Source: WHTK01 sp963711035 (GTDB lineage Bacteria; Chloroflexota; Dehalococcoidia; DSTF01; WHTK01). Taken from it: a DNA stretch of 64,000 bases. A program made the position numbers and the translations under genes. This document shows, piece by piece, positions 50,356-59,575 of this stretch. Location: contig CAVQCN010000002.1 in assembly GCA_963711035.1 (NCBI GenBank), forward strand, positions 124,001-188,000. Reading direction: 5' to 3'. The notes beneath the pieces are model-generated. The model did no database searches. It was not told the DNA's origin and saw nothing but the letters and a program-made list of their open reading frames with translations. Numbering within the stretch: position 1 is the first letter of the stretch; every line of letters starts with the position of its first letter.

Positions 50356-51453
50356 CTAGAGAACGGCGGCGCTGACCGAGGAGATCGGCGGCAGGTCGGC
50401 GGTGATGCGGCGCCAGCTGCCGCCGGCGTCGGCGCTGGCGTAGACCTGGCCCGTGTTCGTGCCGAAATAGACGCCGGCCTGGTCGCAGGTGTCGGTGGCC
50501 ATCGCCTCGCGGTAGGTGCCCATGAAGGCGCTCTCCTGGGGCAGGCCGTTGGTCAGCGCCTCCCAGCTCTTGCCCGCGTTCGTTGTGCGATAGACGCGCA
50601 GCTTGCCCTCCGGCGGGCAGCGGAACTCGGCGCCCTGCAGCGGCAGGACGTACGCGGTGTCCGGGTCGGTGGGATGCGCCTCCATCACCATGCCGAAGTC
50701 GGACGGCAGGCCTTCGGTGATGTCGTCCCAGTTCGAGCCGCCGTCGTCGCTGCGATAGGTGCCCCAGTGCGTCTGCGCGTAGAGGCGGTCGCTGTCGCCG
50801 GCGGCGCGCACCAGGTGATGCACGCACTGGCCGACGTCCGGGTACTTCTCCACGTTGCTGTCGTACTTCGCCATGATGTTCTTCAGCCCGACGTTGGCCG
50901 GCGACCAGCTGGCGCCGCCGTCGTCGGTGCGGAAGACGCCCGCCGCCGAGATGGCGATCCACATGCGCGCCGGGTTCGCCGGATCGAGGACGATGGAGTG
51001 GACGATGAGGCCGCCGGCGCCGGGGAACCAGCGATCGCGCGTCGCGTGGTTGTTCAGCGCCTCTTCTTCGACCCAGCTGGCGCCGCCGTCCTCGGAACGG
51101 AACAGGCAGCCCGGGTCGACGCCGCAGTAGAGCAGGCCCGCCTGGCCGGCGCGGCCCGGCTCCAGCCGCCACAGCCGTTCGACGCTGCGGCCGGAGCCCT
51201 CGGCGAACTTCGGCATCGTGCGGCCCTCGGCCCACGTCGCGCCCAGGTCGGACGAGGCGGCGACCTGCGTGCCGAACCAGGGGTTGTTCGCCGTCGCGTA
51301 GAGGGTGCCGTCGCGCGTGTCGATGGTGGCGTGGTTGATCTCGTAGCCGTTGAAGAAGGGGCCGTGCAGCTGCCAGTCGGAGCGCTGCCGGTCGCTCTGC
51401 AGCAGGAACAGCCCTTTGCGGGTGCCGATGGTAAGGACGACGGAGTCAGCCAT
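50356..51453 (-). CDS. BNR/Asp-box repeat protein (sialidase/VPS10-like propeller)
   Basis: Six Asp-boxes are visible in 365 residues: SSDLGATW, SEDGGASW, TDDGGASW, SDDGGSNW, TTNAGKSW and SADAGGSW, which mark a beta-propeller. LTIGTRKGLFLLQSDRQRSDW at the start, and AFMGTYREAMATDTCDQAGVYFGTNTGQVYAS, match a group of bacterial exo-alpha-sialidase-like proteins without known activity. There is no signal peptide. The ATG follows AAAGGAG at eight bases. Enzymatic activity is not supported by the motifs alone. Confidence 0.88.
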   Translation of the reverse strand: MADSVVLTIGTRKGLFLLQSDRQRSDWQLHGPFFNGYEINHATIDTRDGTLYATANNPWFGTQVAASSDLGATWAEGRTMPKFAEGSGRSVERLWRLEPGRAGQAGLLYCGVDPGCLFRSEDGGASWVEEEALNNHATRDRWFPGAGGLIVHSIVLDPANPARMWIAISAAGVFRTDDGGASWSPANVGLKNIMAKYDSNVEKYPDVGQCVHHLVRAAGDSDRLYAQTHWGTYRSDDGGSNWDDITEGLPSDFGMVMEAHPTDPDTAYVLPLQGAEFRCPPEGKLRVYRTTNAGKSWEALTNGLPQESAFMGTYREAMATDTCDQAGVYFGTNTGQVYASADAGGSWRRITADLPPISSVSAAVL

Positions 51454-51709
51454 GTTGGGTCTCCTTTAGTTCATGTTTGCGTGAACGATTGTGGGGCTTC
51501 AGGAGTGCGTAATCAACGTCCGGACGAATCGTAGAGCATGTTCTCGAGCGGCAATCGCCGCTCGATCCAATCCTCGTCGAGCATCCGGAACCAGGCGGTG
51601 TCGCCGATTAGACGACCTGCCCTGGTCCATTTCCCCGCTTCCTTTTGTCAGTTGTCAGCTTCAGGTGGGCGGCGTAGAATCGTACAGACGTTCGTATCGT
51701 AGGACAGGC
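51454..51709. promoter_or_regulatory. Gap before lhr with promoter and inverted repeat
   Basis: TTGTCA (51652-51657) and TAGAAT (51675-51680), 17 bases apart, make a good promoter for lhr with a start near 51687. TCGAGCGGC and its complement flank AATC at 51544-51565. Nothing else is seen in this stretch. Confidence 0.6.
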
Positions 51710-54700
51710 ATGGCAACTTCACAACTCCACGCGTGCTGGCGAAGCGGGCGATCCAATCGCCGCCTTCCATCCCGTGATCCAGGCCTGGTTCCGCGGCCGC
51801 TTCGGCGCGCCGACCGACGCGCAGGTCGCCGGCTGGCCCCTGATTCAGTCCGGCCGTGACGTCCTCATCGCGGCGCCGACCGGCTCCGGCAAGACGCTGG
51901 CCGCCTTCCTGGCCGGCATCGACTCCCTCGTGCGCCAGGCGGAGGCGGGCACGCTGACCAACGAGACGCAGATCGTCTACGTCTCGCCGCTCAAGGCGCT
52001 GGGCAACGACATTCAGCGCAACCTCGAGGTGCCGCTGCAGGAGATCACGGAGCTGGCCCGCGACATGGGCCTCGACCTGCCGCCGATCAACGCGGCTGTG
52101 CGCACCGGCGACACGTCGCAGAAGGACCGTCAGGCCTTCGTGCGCACGCCGCCCCACATCCTGATCACGACGCCGGAGTCGTTGTACCTCATGCTGACGG
52201 CGCAGCGCGCCCGCGAGACCCTGCGACACGTCCGCACCGTGATCGTGGACGAGATCCACGCCCTGGCCCGCGACAAGCGCGGCAGCCACCTCGCCCTCAC
52301 CCTCGCCCGCCTCGATCACGTCAACGAGACGCGGCCGGCGCGCGTCGGCCTCTCGGCCACGCAGAAGCCGGTCGAGGAGATCGCGGCGTTTCTCACCGGG
52401 CCGGAGCATGCCGAGTCCGTTTCCATCGTCGACCTCGGCCACCAGCGCGACCTGGAGCTGCACATCGAGGTGCCGCCGTCCGACCTCGAGGCGGTGGCGG
52501 CGAAGGAGCAGTGGGGCGACATCTACGACCGCCTCGCCGGGCTGATCCGTGCCCACCGCACGACGCTGGTCTTCGTCAACACGCGCCGCCTCTCGGAGCG
52601 CGTCGCCCACAACCTGCGCGAGCGCCTCGGCGAGGACGCCGTCGCCAGCCACCACGGCAGCCTGTCGCGCGACCGCCGCCTGCGCGTGGAGCAGCGACTC
52701 AAGGCCGGCGAGCTCAAGGCGCTGGTCGCGACCGCCTCGCTGGAGCTGGGCATCGACATCGGCAGCATCGACCTCGTCTGCCAGGTGGGCTCGCCGCGCG
52801 GCGTCGCGACCTTCCTGCAGCGCGTGGGCCGCTCCGGCCACGCCCTGGGGCTGCGGCCGCAGGGGCGCCTCTTCCCCACCAGCCGCGATGAGCTCATCGA
52901 GTGCGCCGCCCTGATCCGGGCGGTGCGCGCCGGCCGCCTCGACCGCATCGTCCAGCCGAAGGCGCCGCTCGACATCCTCGCGCAGCAGATTGTGGCCGAG
53001 TGCGCCTGCGAGGACTGGCCGGAGGACGGCCTGTTCGACCTCGCGCGCCACGCCTGGCCCTACCGCGACCTGAGCCGAGACGACTTCGACGACGTGGTCG
53101 AGATGCTCAGCGAGGGCGTCGGCGAAGGCGCCGGCCGCGCACCGCCGCAGCTGCACCGCGACCGTATCAACCACGTCCTGCATGGCCGCCGCGGCGCCCG
53201 CATGACCGCGATCCTCAACGGCGGCGCTATCCCGGAGATGGCCGACTACCGCGTCGTGGCGGAGCCGGACGACATGACGGTCGGCACCGTCAACGAGGAC
53301 TGGGCCGTCGAGAGCATGGCCGGTGACATCTTCCTGCTCGGCACGCATTCGTGGCGCATCAAGCGTGTCGGCGCCGGCGAGGTGCGGGTCGAAGACGCGC
53401 AGGGCGCGCCGCCGACGATCCCGTTCTGGCTGGGCGAGGCGCCCGGCCGCACCATCGAGCTCTCGCAGGAAGTCGGCCAGCTGCGCCGCGACGTCGAACA
53501 GGGCCTGGACGATGTCGAGAAGCTGCAGGAGATGCTGCACGAGGACTGCGGCCTGGAAGAGCTGGGCGCGGCGCAGATCATCGACTACCTGCGCGCCAGC
53601 CGCGATGCGCTCGGTCTTGTCCCGACCGACACAGACATCGTCTTCGAGCGCTTCTTCGATGAGACGGGCGGTATGCAGCTCGTCGTGCACGCGCCGCTCG
53701 GCGCCCGCATCAACCGCGCCTGGGGCCTCACCCTGCGCAAGCGCTTCTGCGTGCGCTTCGACTTCGAGCTGCAGGCCGCCGCCAGCGATGACTCCATCGT
53801 CCTGTCGCTGGGCCCGCAGCACAGCTTCCCGCTGGAAGAGTCGTTCTCCTACGTGACGCCGCGCAACGCCGAGCAGTCGCTGCGCCAGGCGGTGCTGTAC
53901 GCGCCCGTCTTCCCGGTGCGATGGCGCTGGGACGCCGGCCGCGCTCTGGCGGTGCCGCGCTTCACCGGCGCGCGCAAGGTGCCGCCGCCCATCCAGCGCA
54001 TGCGTGCCGACGATCTGCTGGCGTCCGTCTTCCCTGCCCAGGTCGGCTGCCAGGAGAACGTCACGGGACCGCTGGAGATTCCCGATCACCCACTAATCCG
54101 CCAGACCGTAGACGACTGCCTGCATGAGGCCAACGACATCGACGGCCTGATCGGCGTGCTCGAGCGCATCGAGGCCGGCGAGGTGCGGCTGCACGCCCGC
54201 GACACGCTGGAGCCGTCGCCGATGGCGCACGAGATCCTGGCCGGCAAGCCCTACACCTACCTGGACGACGCGCCGCTGGAGGAGCGCCGCACCCGCGCTG
54301 TGACGCTGCGTCGCGCCCTGCCTGAGAGCGCCCGCGAGCTCGGCGCCCTCGACGCCGACGCCATCGCTCGCGTCCGCGAAGAGGCCTGGCCGGCGCCACG
54401 CGACCCGGAAGAGACGCACGAGGCGCTGCTCAGCCTCGTCGCCGTGGCCGAGGGCGACGTGATCGAGTGGCGCTCCTGGCTCTTGGAGTTGTACGAGGGC
54501 GGTCGCGCCGGCCTGCTGACGCTCGCTCATCCTGAGGCTCTCGAAGGAGGAGCCGGCGCTGCGTCGATTGATGAAGGGGCGGCTGCACAGACACTACTCT
54601 TCGCCGCCGAGAACCTGGCGCTCGTCCAGTACCTGTATCCCGACGCCTCGATCGACCTCGCTGCCGCACCGCCGGCGGACGCCCTGGCGCGCGTCGAGGA

Positions 54701-56067
54701 CCGGGACGAGGCGCGCGACCGTCTGCTGCGCGGCTGGACCGAGGCCATCGGCCCCGTCTCACCGGAAGCGCTGGGCGCGCGCCTGGCGCTGCGGGCGGAG
54801 GACGTCGACCGCGGCCTGCGTATGCTCGAGGCGAACGGCTTCGTGCTGCGCGGCCGTTTCTCTCCCGGCGCCGTCTCGGACGAGTACTGCGACCGGCGCC
54901 TCCTGGCGCGCATCCACCGCTACACGCTGGACCGGCTGCGGCGCGAGATCGACCCGGTCTCGGCGCAGGACTACATGCGATTCCTGCTGCGCTGGCAGCA
55001 CCTGACGCCCGACACCAAGCTGGCCGGCAAGCAGGGCGTGCGCCAGGTCATCGCCCGGCTGCAGGGCTTCGAGGCCGCGGCCGGCGCCTGGGAGCGTGAG
55101 CTGCTGGCAGCGCGCGTCTCCGACTACCACTCGTCCTGGCTGGACGAGCTCTGTCTGGCCGGCGAGGTTGCCTGGGCCCGTCTGACGCCGCGCAAGTCGA
55201 CCGGCAGTGGCAGCGCGACTACGAGCCGCGTCATGCCGGTCTCGCTCTGCCTGCGCGGCGACCTGCCGGCGCTGCTGGCCGGAGTCCGTGGCGCCGAAAG
55301 CGTTGCGGCCGGGCCGAAGGCGGGTGCGGCGGCCGAGATCTACGACCTGCTGCAGCAGCGCGGCGCCCTCTTCTTCGACGAGATCGTCAACGCTACGCGC
55401 CGTCTCCGCTCGGACGTCGAGCGCGGCCTGCGCGAGCTGGTTGCCTGGGGCGCGATCACGGCGGACGGCTTCCAGGGCTTGCGACAGCTGCTGGGCAAGG
55501 CGGCGCACAGCGGCCGCCGTGGCCGTAACGTCTCGGCGCTACTCCGCCGGGGGCGTCTTCAGCGGCAGCGGACCGGCCGGCCGTTGGGCCCTCGTCCATG
55601 CGCCCATTGCGGCCGAGAGCGGCACCGACGCGGACGATCTCGCCGAAGTCGTGGCGCGAATCCTGCTGCAGCGCTACGGCGTTGCCTTCCGCGACCTCTA
55701 CGCCCGCGAGAGCTTCACGCTGCCCTGGCGCGACGTGCTGCGCGCTCTACGCCGCCTGGAGGCGCGAGGTCTGGTGCGCGGCGGCCGCTTCGTCTCCGGC
55801 TTCGTCGGCGAGCAGTACGCGCTGCCCGAGGCCGTCGACTCGCTGCGCTGGGTGCGCCGCCACGAGAAGACGGGCGAGCGCGTGCAGGTCAGCGCCCTCG
55901 ACCCGGTGAACCTGGCAGGCATCGTCGTGCCCGGCGAGAAGGTCGCGGCGCAGGCCGGCAAGACGGTGCTCTTCGTCGACGGCCTGCCTCAGGCCGCGCC
56001 CATCGAACCGACGATCAAGTCCCCGGTGCCGTCCCGCCTATCGCCGCGACTGCCGGCGCGCGCCTGA
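51710..56067 (+). CDS. lhr: Lhr-type ATP-dependent helicase (frameshifted)
   Basis: Helicase motifs: IAAPTGSGKTLAAFLAG, YVSPLKALGNDI, ITTPESLYLML, VDEIHALARDKRGSHLALTLARL (DEIH box), GLSATQKP, VFVNTRRLSERVA and LQRVGRSGHALG. The Lhr winged-helix and C-terminal domains follow, over 1400 residues in total. Lhr acts in DNA repair. Near 55533-55560 one extra base breaks the frame; the last 170 residues (RYSAGGVFSGSGPAGRWALVHAP...) continue in the next frame to 56067. At the 5' end the open frame starts with GTG 51774, but ATG 51710 lies just after a good promoter in another frame, so a second indel near 51731 is probable. Confidence 0.88.
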
Positions 56068-56074
56068 CAAAGAA

Positions 56075-56100
56075 AGAGGCGGTCCAGTTGGACCGCCTCT
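56075..56100 (+). terminator. Terminator hairpin after lhr
   Basis: AGAGGCGGTCC and GGACCGCCTCT pair perfectly around AGTT, starting eight bases after the lhr stop. The bases after it are not T-rich until GATTTT. Confidence 0.7.
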
Positions 56101-56123
56101 GGTGCGATTTTCCGAAACGTTCT

Positions 56124-56283
56124 CTAGCGTAGACCGCCGTCACCGGTGTTCGGCGGCTTGATGCCCGAATCCGCGGGTGCGACAGCCTTTGGCTGTGGCG
56201 TCGTGAAGGATCGGTTCCGCGCTCGAGACGCTTGTGTGCCTAGACCGTCATGGGTCGCTTCGTTATATTGCGACTGGATACGC
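56124..56283 (-). pseudogene. Possible remnant of a surface-protein C-terminus
   Basis: An open stretch without a start codon ends in SGIKPPNTGDGGLR and a stop. Pro/Thr/Gly-rich endings of this kind (PPNTGDGG) are seen at the C-termini of secreted proteins in Chloroflexota and actinobacteria. Upstream there is a stop after about 50 codons, so only a fragment could remain. It may be chance. Confidence 0.3.
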
Positions 56284-56337
56284 TAACGAGCCGGCGGACG
56301 CGGTACTTCCGTTCCCGGCTCCGTGAGGAGGGTCGCT

Positions 56338-56820
56338 GTGGTCAAGGAGACGGTCGACGAGCGCGAGTTGGGCAACTTCCTATTCAAGCCCAACACCAAG
56401 TCGCTGCAGGAGGCGCATCTGCACGCGGTGCAGAACATTGCCGAGCAGCTCTTCCCCTTCCCGACGCCTGAGTACCCGCACTTCCGCACCTTCGTCAACG
56501 AGCCGGAAGCCACGCAGAAGGTGTTCACCAACTACGGCCACGAGCTGGAGCCCGACATCGTCGTGCTGCAGTGGCCCGAACGTCTGCCGGTGATGGTCGC
56601 CGAGGTGGTCACGCCCGACCTCGTGCGCCAGGACGTCGCCGAGCAGGTTTGGGCTGTCGAAGCGCGCCTGGAGGGCGTCGACTTCTTCCTTTACGTGCCG
56701 GCCGGTCACGCCAAGGAGGCGAAGGCGCTTATCAAGAAGAACAAGCTCAAGAACATCAACTTGCGCACCTGGCGCAACATCACCGGCCTGCGCACGATCG
56801 ACGTCGCCAACCTGAAGTAG
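56338..56820 (+). CDS. Unrecognised 160-residue protein, possible nuclease-like fold
   Basis: GTG 56338 has GGAGGG about six bases upstream; GTG 56323 is an alternative. The middle reads HELEPDIVVLQWPERLPVMVAEVVTPDLVRQDVAEQVWAVEARLEGVDFFLYVP (residues 68-121): the order of an Asp after a strand, an E-x-V strand, then an alpha helix recalls PD-(D/E)XK nuclease-like folds, but the Lys is missing. The C-terminal KKNKLKNINLRTWRNITGL is basic. No membrane segment. A hairpin follows at 56850. The family is not recognised. Confidence 0.7.
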   Translation: MVKETVDERELGNFLFKPNTKSLQEAHLHAVQNIAEQLFPFPTPEYPHFRTFVNEPEATQKVFTNYGHELEPDIVVLQWPERLPVMVAEVVTPDLVRQDVAEQVWAVEARLEGVDFFLYVPAGHAKEAKALIKKNKLKNINLRTWRNITGLRTIDVANLK

Positions 56821-56849
56821 CGCTCTTCTCGTCCCGCATGATTCGCGCC

Positions 56850-56880
56850 GAGACGGCTTCCAACAAGGAGGCCGTCTTTC
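56850..56880 (+). terminator. Hairpin after the 160-residue gene
   Basis: GAGACGGC...GGCCGTCTTTC: GACGGC pairs with GCCGTC around about 13 bases, followed by TTTC. It separates this gene from the converging DUF1786 gene. Confidence 0.5.
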
Positions 56881-56907
56881 GCGTTGAGGGAGAGTTCGGC
56901 CGCCGTC

Positions 56908-58002
56908 CTAGCTCTGCAGCGCCTTCTCGATCTCCTGGCGCGAGTCCGGATAGAGGTGCGCGAAGGCCTCGATCATGCCGAAGCAGCCGCTCAGCATCAT
57001 GTCGCCGTGCGGCGCCGTGAAGTAGGGCTGTAGTCGCCTGGCGTGGCGCAAGCGGCTGCGCTGCGGTCCCGTCACCGCCAGGAACGGCGTCGAGGCGGTC
57101 TCGTGGGGCTCGCCGGCGTAGAAGACGCCGTGGCCCTTGCTGTTGAACACGTCGTCCTGCGTAAGAGTGGCGTCGAGCAGGCGCAGCGTGAAGTCTTCGA
57201 TCTGGTCGTCCGTCATCTCTCCGGTGTGGTGCTCGTACAGGGAGATGATGCGCGTGCCCTGCAAATGGAAGGCGAGGAGGTGCATGTTGCCGAGGTTGAG
57301 CACCATCTGCTCGTGATGGTTCGCGACCACTGGGTCCTGCAGCGCACCCAGTGCAGCGGCTGGGCCCGTGTCCAGAAAGGCGGCAGGCACGCCAGCCGGT
57401 AAGCCGGAGACGACCGCCTTCGCCCGCGTCAGGTAGTCCGGCAGGTCGGCGGGGAAGTAGGCGAACGACGTGAGGTCGTTGCCGCGCTGCACGACGCTAC
57501 GCAGGTGGTCGAAGCGAAAGAGACGGTCGGAGTAGCCGGGCGGCGACGCACCGTGGTCGAGGCAACCGACCGCGAAGCCATCGTAGTCGGCGTCGACGCC
57601 GAAGGCCTGCAGCGCGGCGGCAATCGCGTCAAGGTCCAGGTCGCGCAGGAAGAGTCTGACACCCTTCTCATGCTTCGCCTCGTCCTCGCTTACGAGGCGC
57701 ACGCCCATCTCGGTTACGTTGGCGAGGTCGTCGTCAAACGTCGTGGCGGCCTCGGGCGTGGCGGCGGCGGGCAAGCCGGCGCGCAGATGGTCTTCAAGGG
57801 CCCAGTGGCAGGGACCGCCGCCCTGGATATGCCCGGTGAGTACGACGGGCTCGCCCGCCCCCGTTGCCCGCCGGATGCGGCTCGCCGCGATGCTGGTGGC
57901 CGAGGGCATGACCATCTTGACGCAGTTCTCGGCCGGACCGGACGTATCGAAGAGGAGGATGTCCTGCGTGCCCGTGCCGACGTCTACCGCGAGTACCTTC
58001 AT
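56908..58002 (-). CDS. DUF1786 family protein (actin/Hsp70-like ATPase fold)
   Basis: The 364-residue protein begins MKVLAVDVGTGTQDILLFD, an ASKHA-type phosphate loop as in the DUF1786 family, whose members are annotated as pyruvate formate-lyase activating-like proteins without proof. Other conserved pieces are VVLTGHIQGGGPCHWAL, VGCLDHGASPPGYSDRLFRF, VVANHHEQMVLNLGNMHLLAF and HGVFYAGEP. The many His/Gly motifs suggest metal or nucleotide binding. It is not a radical SAM enzyme. Divergent from the next gene. Confidence 0.78.
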   Translation of the reverse strand: MKVLAVDVGTGTQDILLFDTSGPAENCVKMVMPSATSIAASRIRRATGAGEPVVLTGHIQGGGPCHWALEDHLRAGLPAAATPEAATTFDDDLANVTEMGVRLVSEDEAKHEKGVRLFLRDLDLDAIAAALQAFGVDADYDGFAVGCLDHGASPPGYSDRLFRFDHLRSVVQRGNDLTSFAYFPADLPDYLTRAKAVVSGLPAGVPAAFLDTGPAAALGALQDPVVANHHEQMVLNLGNMHLLAFHLQGTRIISLYEHHTGEMTDDQIEDFTLRLLDATLTQDDVFNSKGHGVFYAGEPHETASTPFLAVTGPQRSRLRHARRLQPYFTAPHGDMMLSGCFGMIEAFAHLYPDSRQEIEKALQS

Positions 58003-58062
58003 ACAATCATTCTACGAGGGCTCAACAAGGCCGCGGGACGAGGTCGCGGCCATCCACATTCC

Positions 58063-58090
58063 TTGTCCGAGACTGTTGCGGTCATATAAT
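58063..58090 (+). promoter_or_regulatory. Promoter with perfect -10 for the 58.1-kb genes
   Basis: TTGTCC (58063-58068) and TATAAT (58085-58090) are 16 bases apart; transcription would start about 25 bases before GTG 58121. Confidence 0.72.
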
Positions 58091-58120
58091 GGCTCTGACG
58101 TCATTACGTTGGGGGCAATC

Positions 58121-58756
58121 GTGACGGCTCAAACGGCCATCGAAGACGGGACGACGCGGGACCTCTATCTCGACCGGCAGGTCTGCACCGTCAAGCCGGA
58201 CCGCATCGACATCCATCCGGCGCGCAGCATCATCTTCCTGCCGCTGTTCACGCTGCTGCTCGGCCTCTCTGCTTTCCCCGTCATCTACTTCTGGGGCGGC
58301 TCGCTTTCGATTGGGCTGCGCCTGGCGCTGACTCTCGCCGCCATCGTCGTCGTCCCGATGTCTGGGCTCGGTCTCGTCTACAGCATCGCCGGCGCTCACA
58401 TCGTCGTCGATCGCCACAAGCAGTCTGCCGTGCTGCAGCAGGGCTATCTGGGCATGGGCGTCGGTACCCAGGAATTGATCCCGTTCTGGAAGATCGAGCA
58501 GATCGAGGTGAAGGAGCTGACGCCGCACGACGAGCGTCATCATCAGGACGACTTCGCGCAGTACGAGATTTCTCTTCGCAAGGTGAGCGGTCGCGAGATC
58601 TCGGTCGGTCTCATCACCGTCGCGCGCGTCGAGGCCGAGGTGGGTCTGGAGCGCTCGCGTGCAGTCGCGTCGATCATCGCCGAGATGGCGGGCAGCAAGG
58701 TGCGCGTCATTCCGACGCGAGAGGGCCGGCGTCCTCGCGTCATCCCCTCCCGATAA
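58121..58756 (+). CDS. Membrane protein with two spans and a PH-like cytoplasmic part
   Basis: From GTG 58121, after GGGGG, the protein is 211 residues. It has two membrane segments (SIIFLPLFTLLLGLSAFPVIYFW and LALTLAAIVVVPMSGLGLVYSIA) followed by a strand-rich domain (HIVVDRHKQSAVLQQGYLGMGVGTQELIPFWKIEQIEVKEL) that resembles the bacterial PH-like proteins with two N-terminal helices. The GT2 gene starts three bases after its stop. No specific function is known. Confidence 0.78.
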   Translation: MTAQTAIEDGTTRDLYLDRQVCTVKPDRIDIHPARSIIFLPLFTLLLGLSAFPVIYFWGGSLSIGLRLALTLAAIVVVPMSGLGLVYSIAGAHIVVDRHKQSAVLQQGYLGMGVGTQELIPFWKIEQIEVKELTPHDERHHQDDFAQYEISLRKVSGREISVGLITVARVEAEVGLERSRAVASIIAEMAGSKVRVIPTREGRRPRVIPSR

Positions 58757-58759
58757 CAC

Positions 58760-59542
58760 ATGCCAGAAGCCTCTCCTCGTCTCTCCGTTGTCATGCCCGC
58801 CTACAACGAGGAAGAGCGCATCGCCCAGTCGTTGCAGCACCTGGGCGAGTTTCTCGCCGGGCTCGACTACGCCTGCGAGGTCATCGTCGTGGACGACGGC
58901 AGCACGCAGTCCAGCCGCCGCGCGGTCGAAAACGCCGTCACGGCTCTGCCGGCAGGCATCGCGCGCAGCTTCATCGCTCACGAGACCAATCGCGGCAAGG
59001 GCGCCGCCGTGCGGACGGGCTGTCTCGCCGGGACGGGCCAGTATGTGGCCTTCATCGACGCCGACCTGGCCTCGCCGCCCGAGGACCTGCCGGTGCTGCT
59101 CTCGGCCCTCGAAGCCGGCGCCGACGTCGCCATCGGCGTGCGCAACCACGGCAACACTGACATGCGCGATCGCCGCCGCTTGCCCCGTCGCCTCGCCGGC
59201 AGGCTCTTCGCCTTCTGCATGCGCGTCGTACTGCTGCCCGGCATCGGCGACAGCCAGTGTCCCTTGAAGGCCTTCAACCGCAGCGCCGCCCAGCGTCTCT
59301 TCCGCCTGCAGCGCATCGACACGTGGGCCTTCGACGCCGAGTTGCTGTTCCTGGCGTCGAAGCTCGGCCTTCGGGTCGCCAAGGCGCCGGTGCACTGGCG
59401 CGCGATGCCCGGCTCGCACCTCAAGCTCAACCTCAAGAGCGCGGCCGAGGTGTGGAACCTGGTGCGCATCCGCTGGGACCATCGCGGCGTCAACACCCAG
59501 ACGCTAACGGGCGAGCTGCCCGAGGCAGCCTCCACGCTTTAG
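58760..59542 (+). CDS. GT2 family glycosyltransferase (DPM1-like)
   Basis: The 260-residue enzyme has LSVVMPAYNEEERIAQSLQHL, CEVIVVDDGST, ETNRGKGAAVRTGCLAGTGQYVAFIDADLASPPEDLPVLL (the DAD metal motif; residues 73-112) and a QCPLKAFNR region. It looks like dolichyl-phosphate mannose/glucose synthases that move sugar to polyprenyl phosphate. There is no C-terminal membrane span. It is co-transcribed with the membrane protein just upstream, which may anchor it. Confidence 0.9.
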   Translation: MPEASPRLSVVMPAYNEEERIAQSLQHLGEFLAGLDYACEVIVVDDGSTQSSRRAVENAVTALPAGIARSFIAHETNRGKGAAVRTGCLAGTGQYVAFIDADLASPPEDLPVLLSALEAGADVAIGVRNHGNTDMRDRRRLPRRLAGRLFAFCMRVVLLPGIGDSQCPLKAFNRSAAQRLFRLQRIDTWAFDAELLFLASKLGLRVAKAPVHWRAMPGSHLKLNLKSAAEVWNLVRIRWDHRGVNTQTLTGELPEAASTL

Positions 59543-59560
59543 CGACGGCCGTAAATCGAG

Positions 59561-59566
59561 TACCAT
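59561..59566 (+). promoter_or_regulatory. -10 element of argC (leaderless)
   Basis: TACCAT ends nine bases before the argC ATG and there is no Shine-Dalgarno sequence. TTTAGC at 59538-59543, 17 bases upstream, is a weak -35. Confidence 0.45.
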
Positions 59567-59575
59567 GCTCATCTA

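Noticed and set aside
56250..56471. 73-codon frame starting MGRFVILRLDTL
   Set aside because: It overlaps the better supported 160-residue gene in another frame and its translation turns into Arg/Gly shadow sequence.
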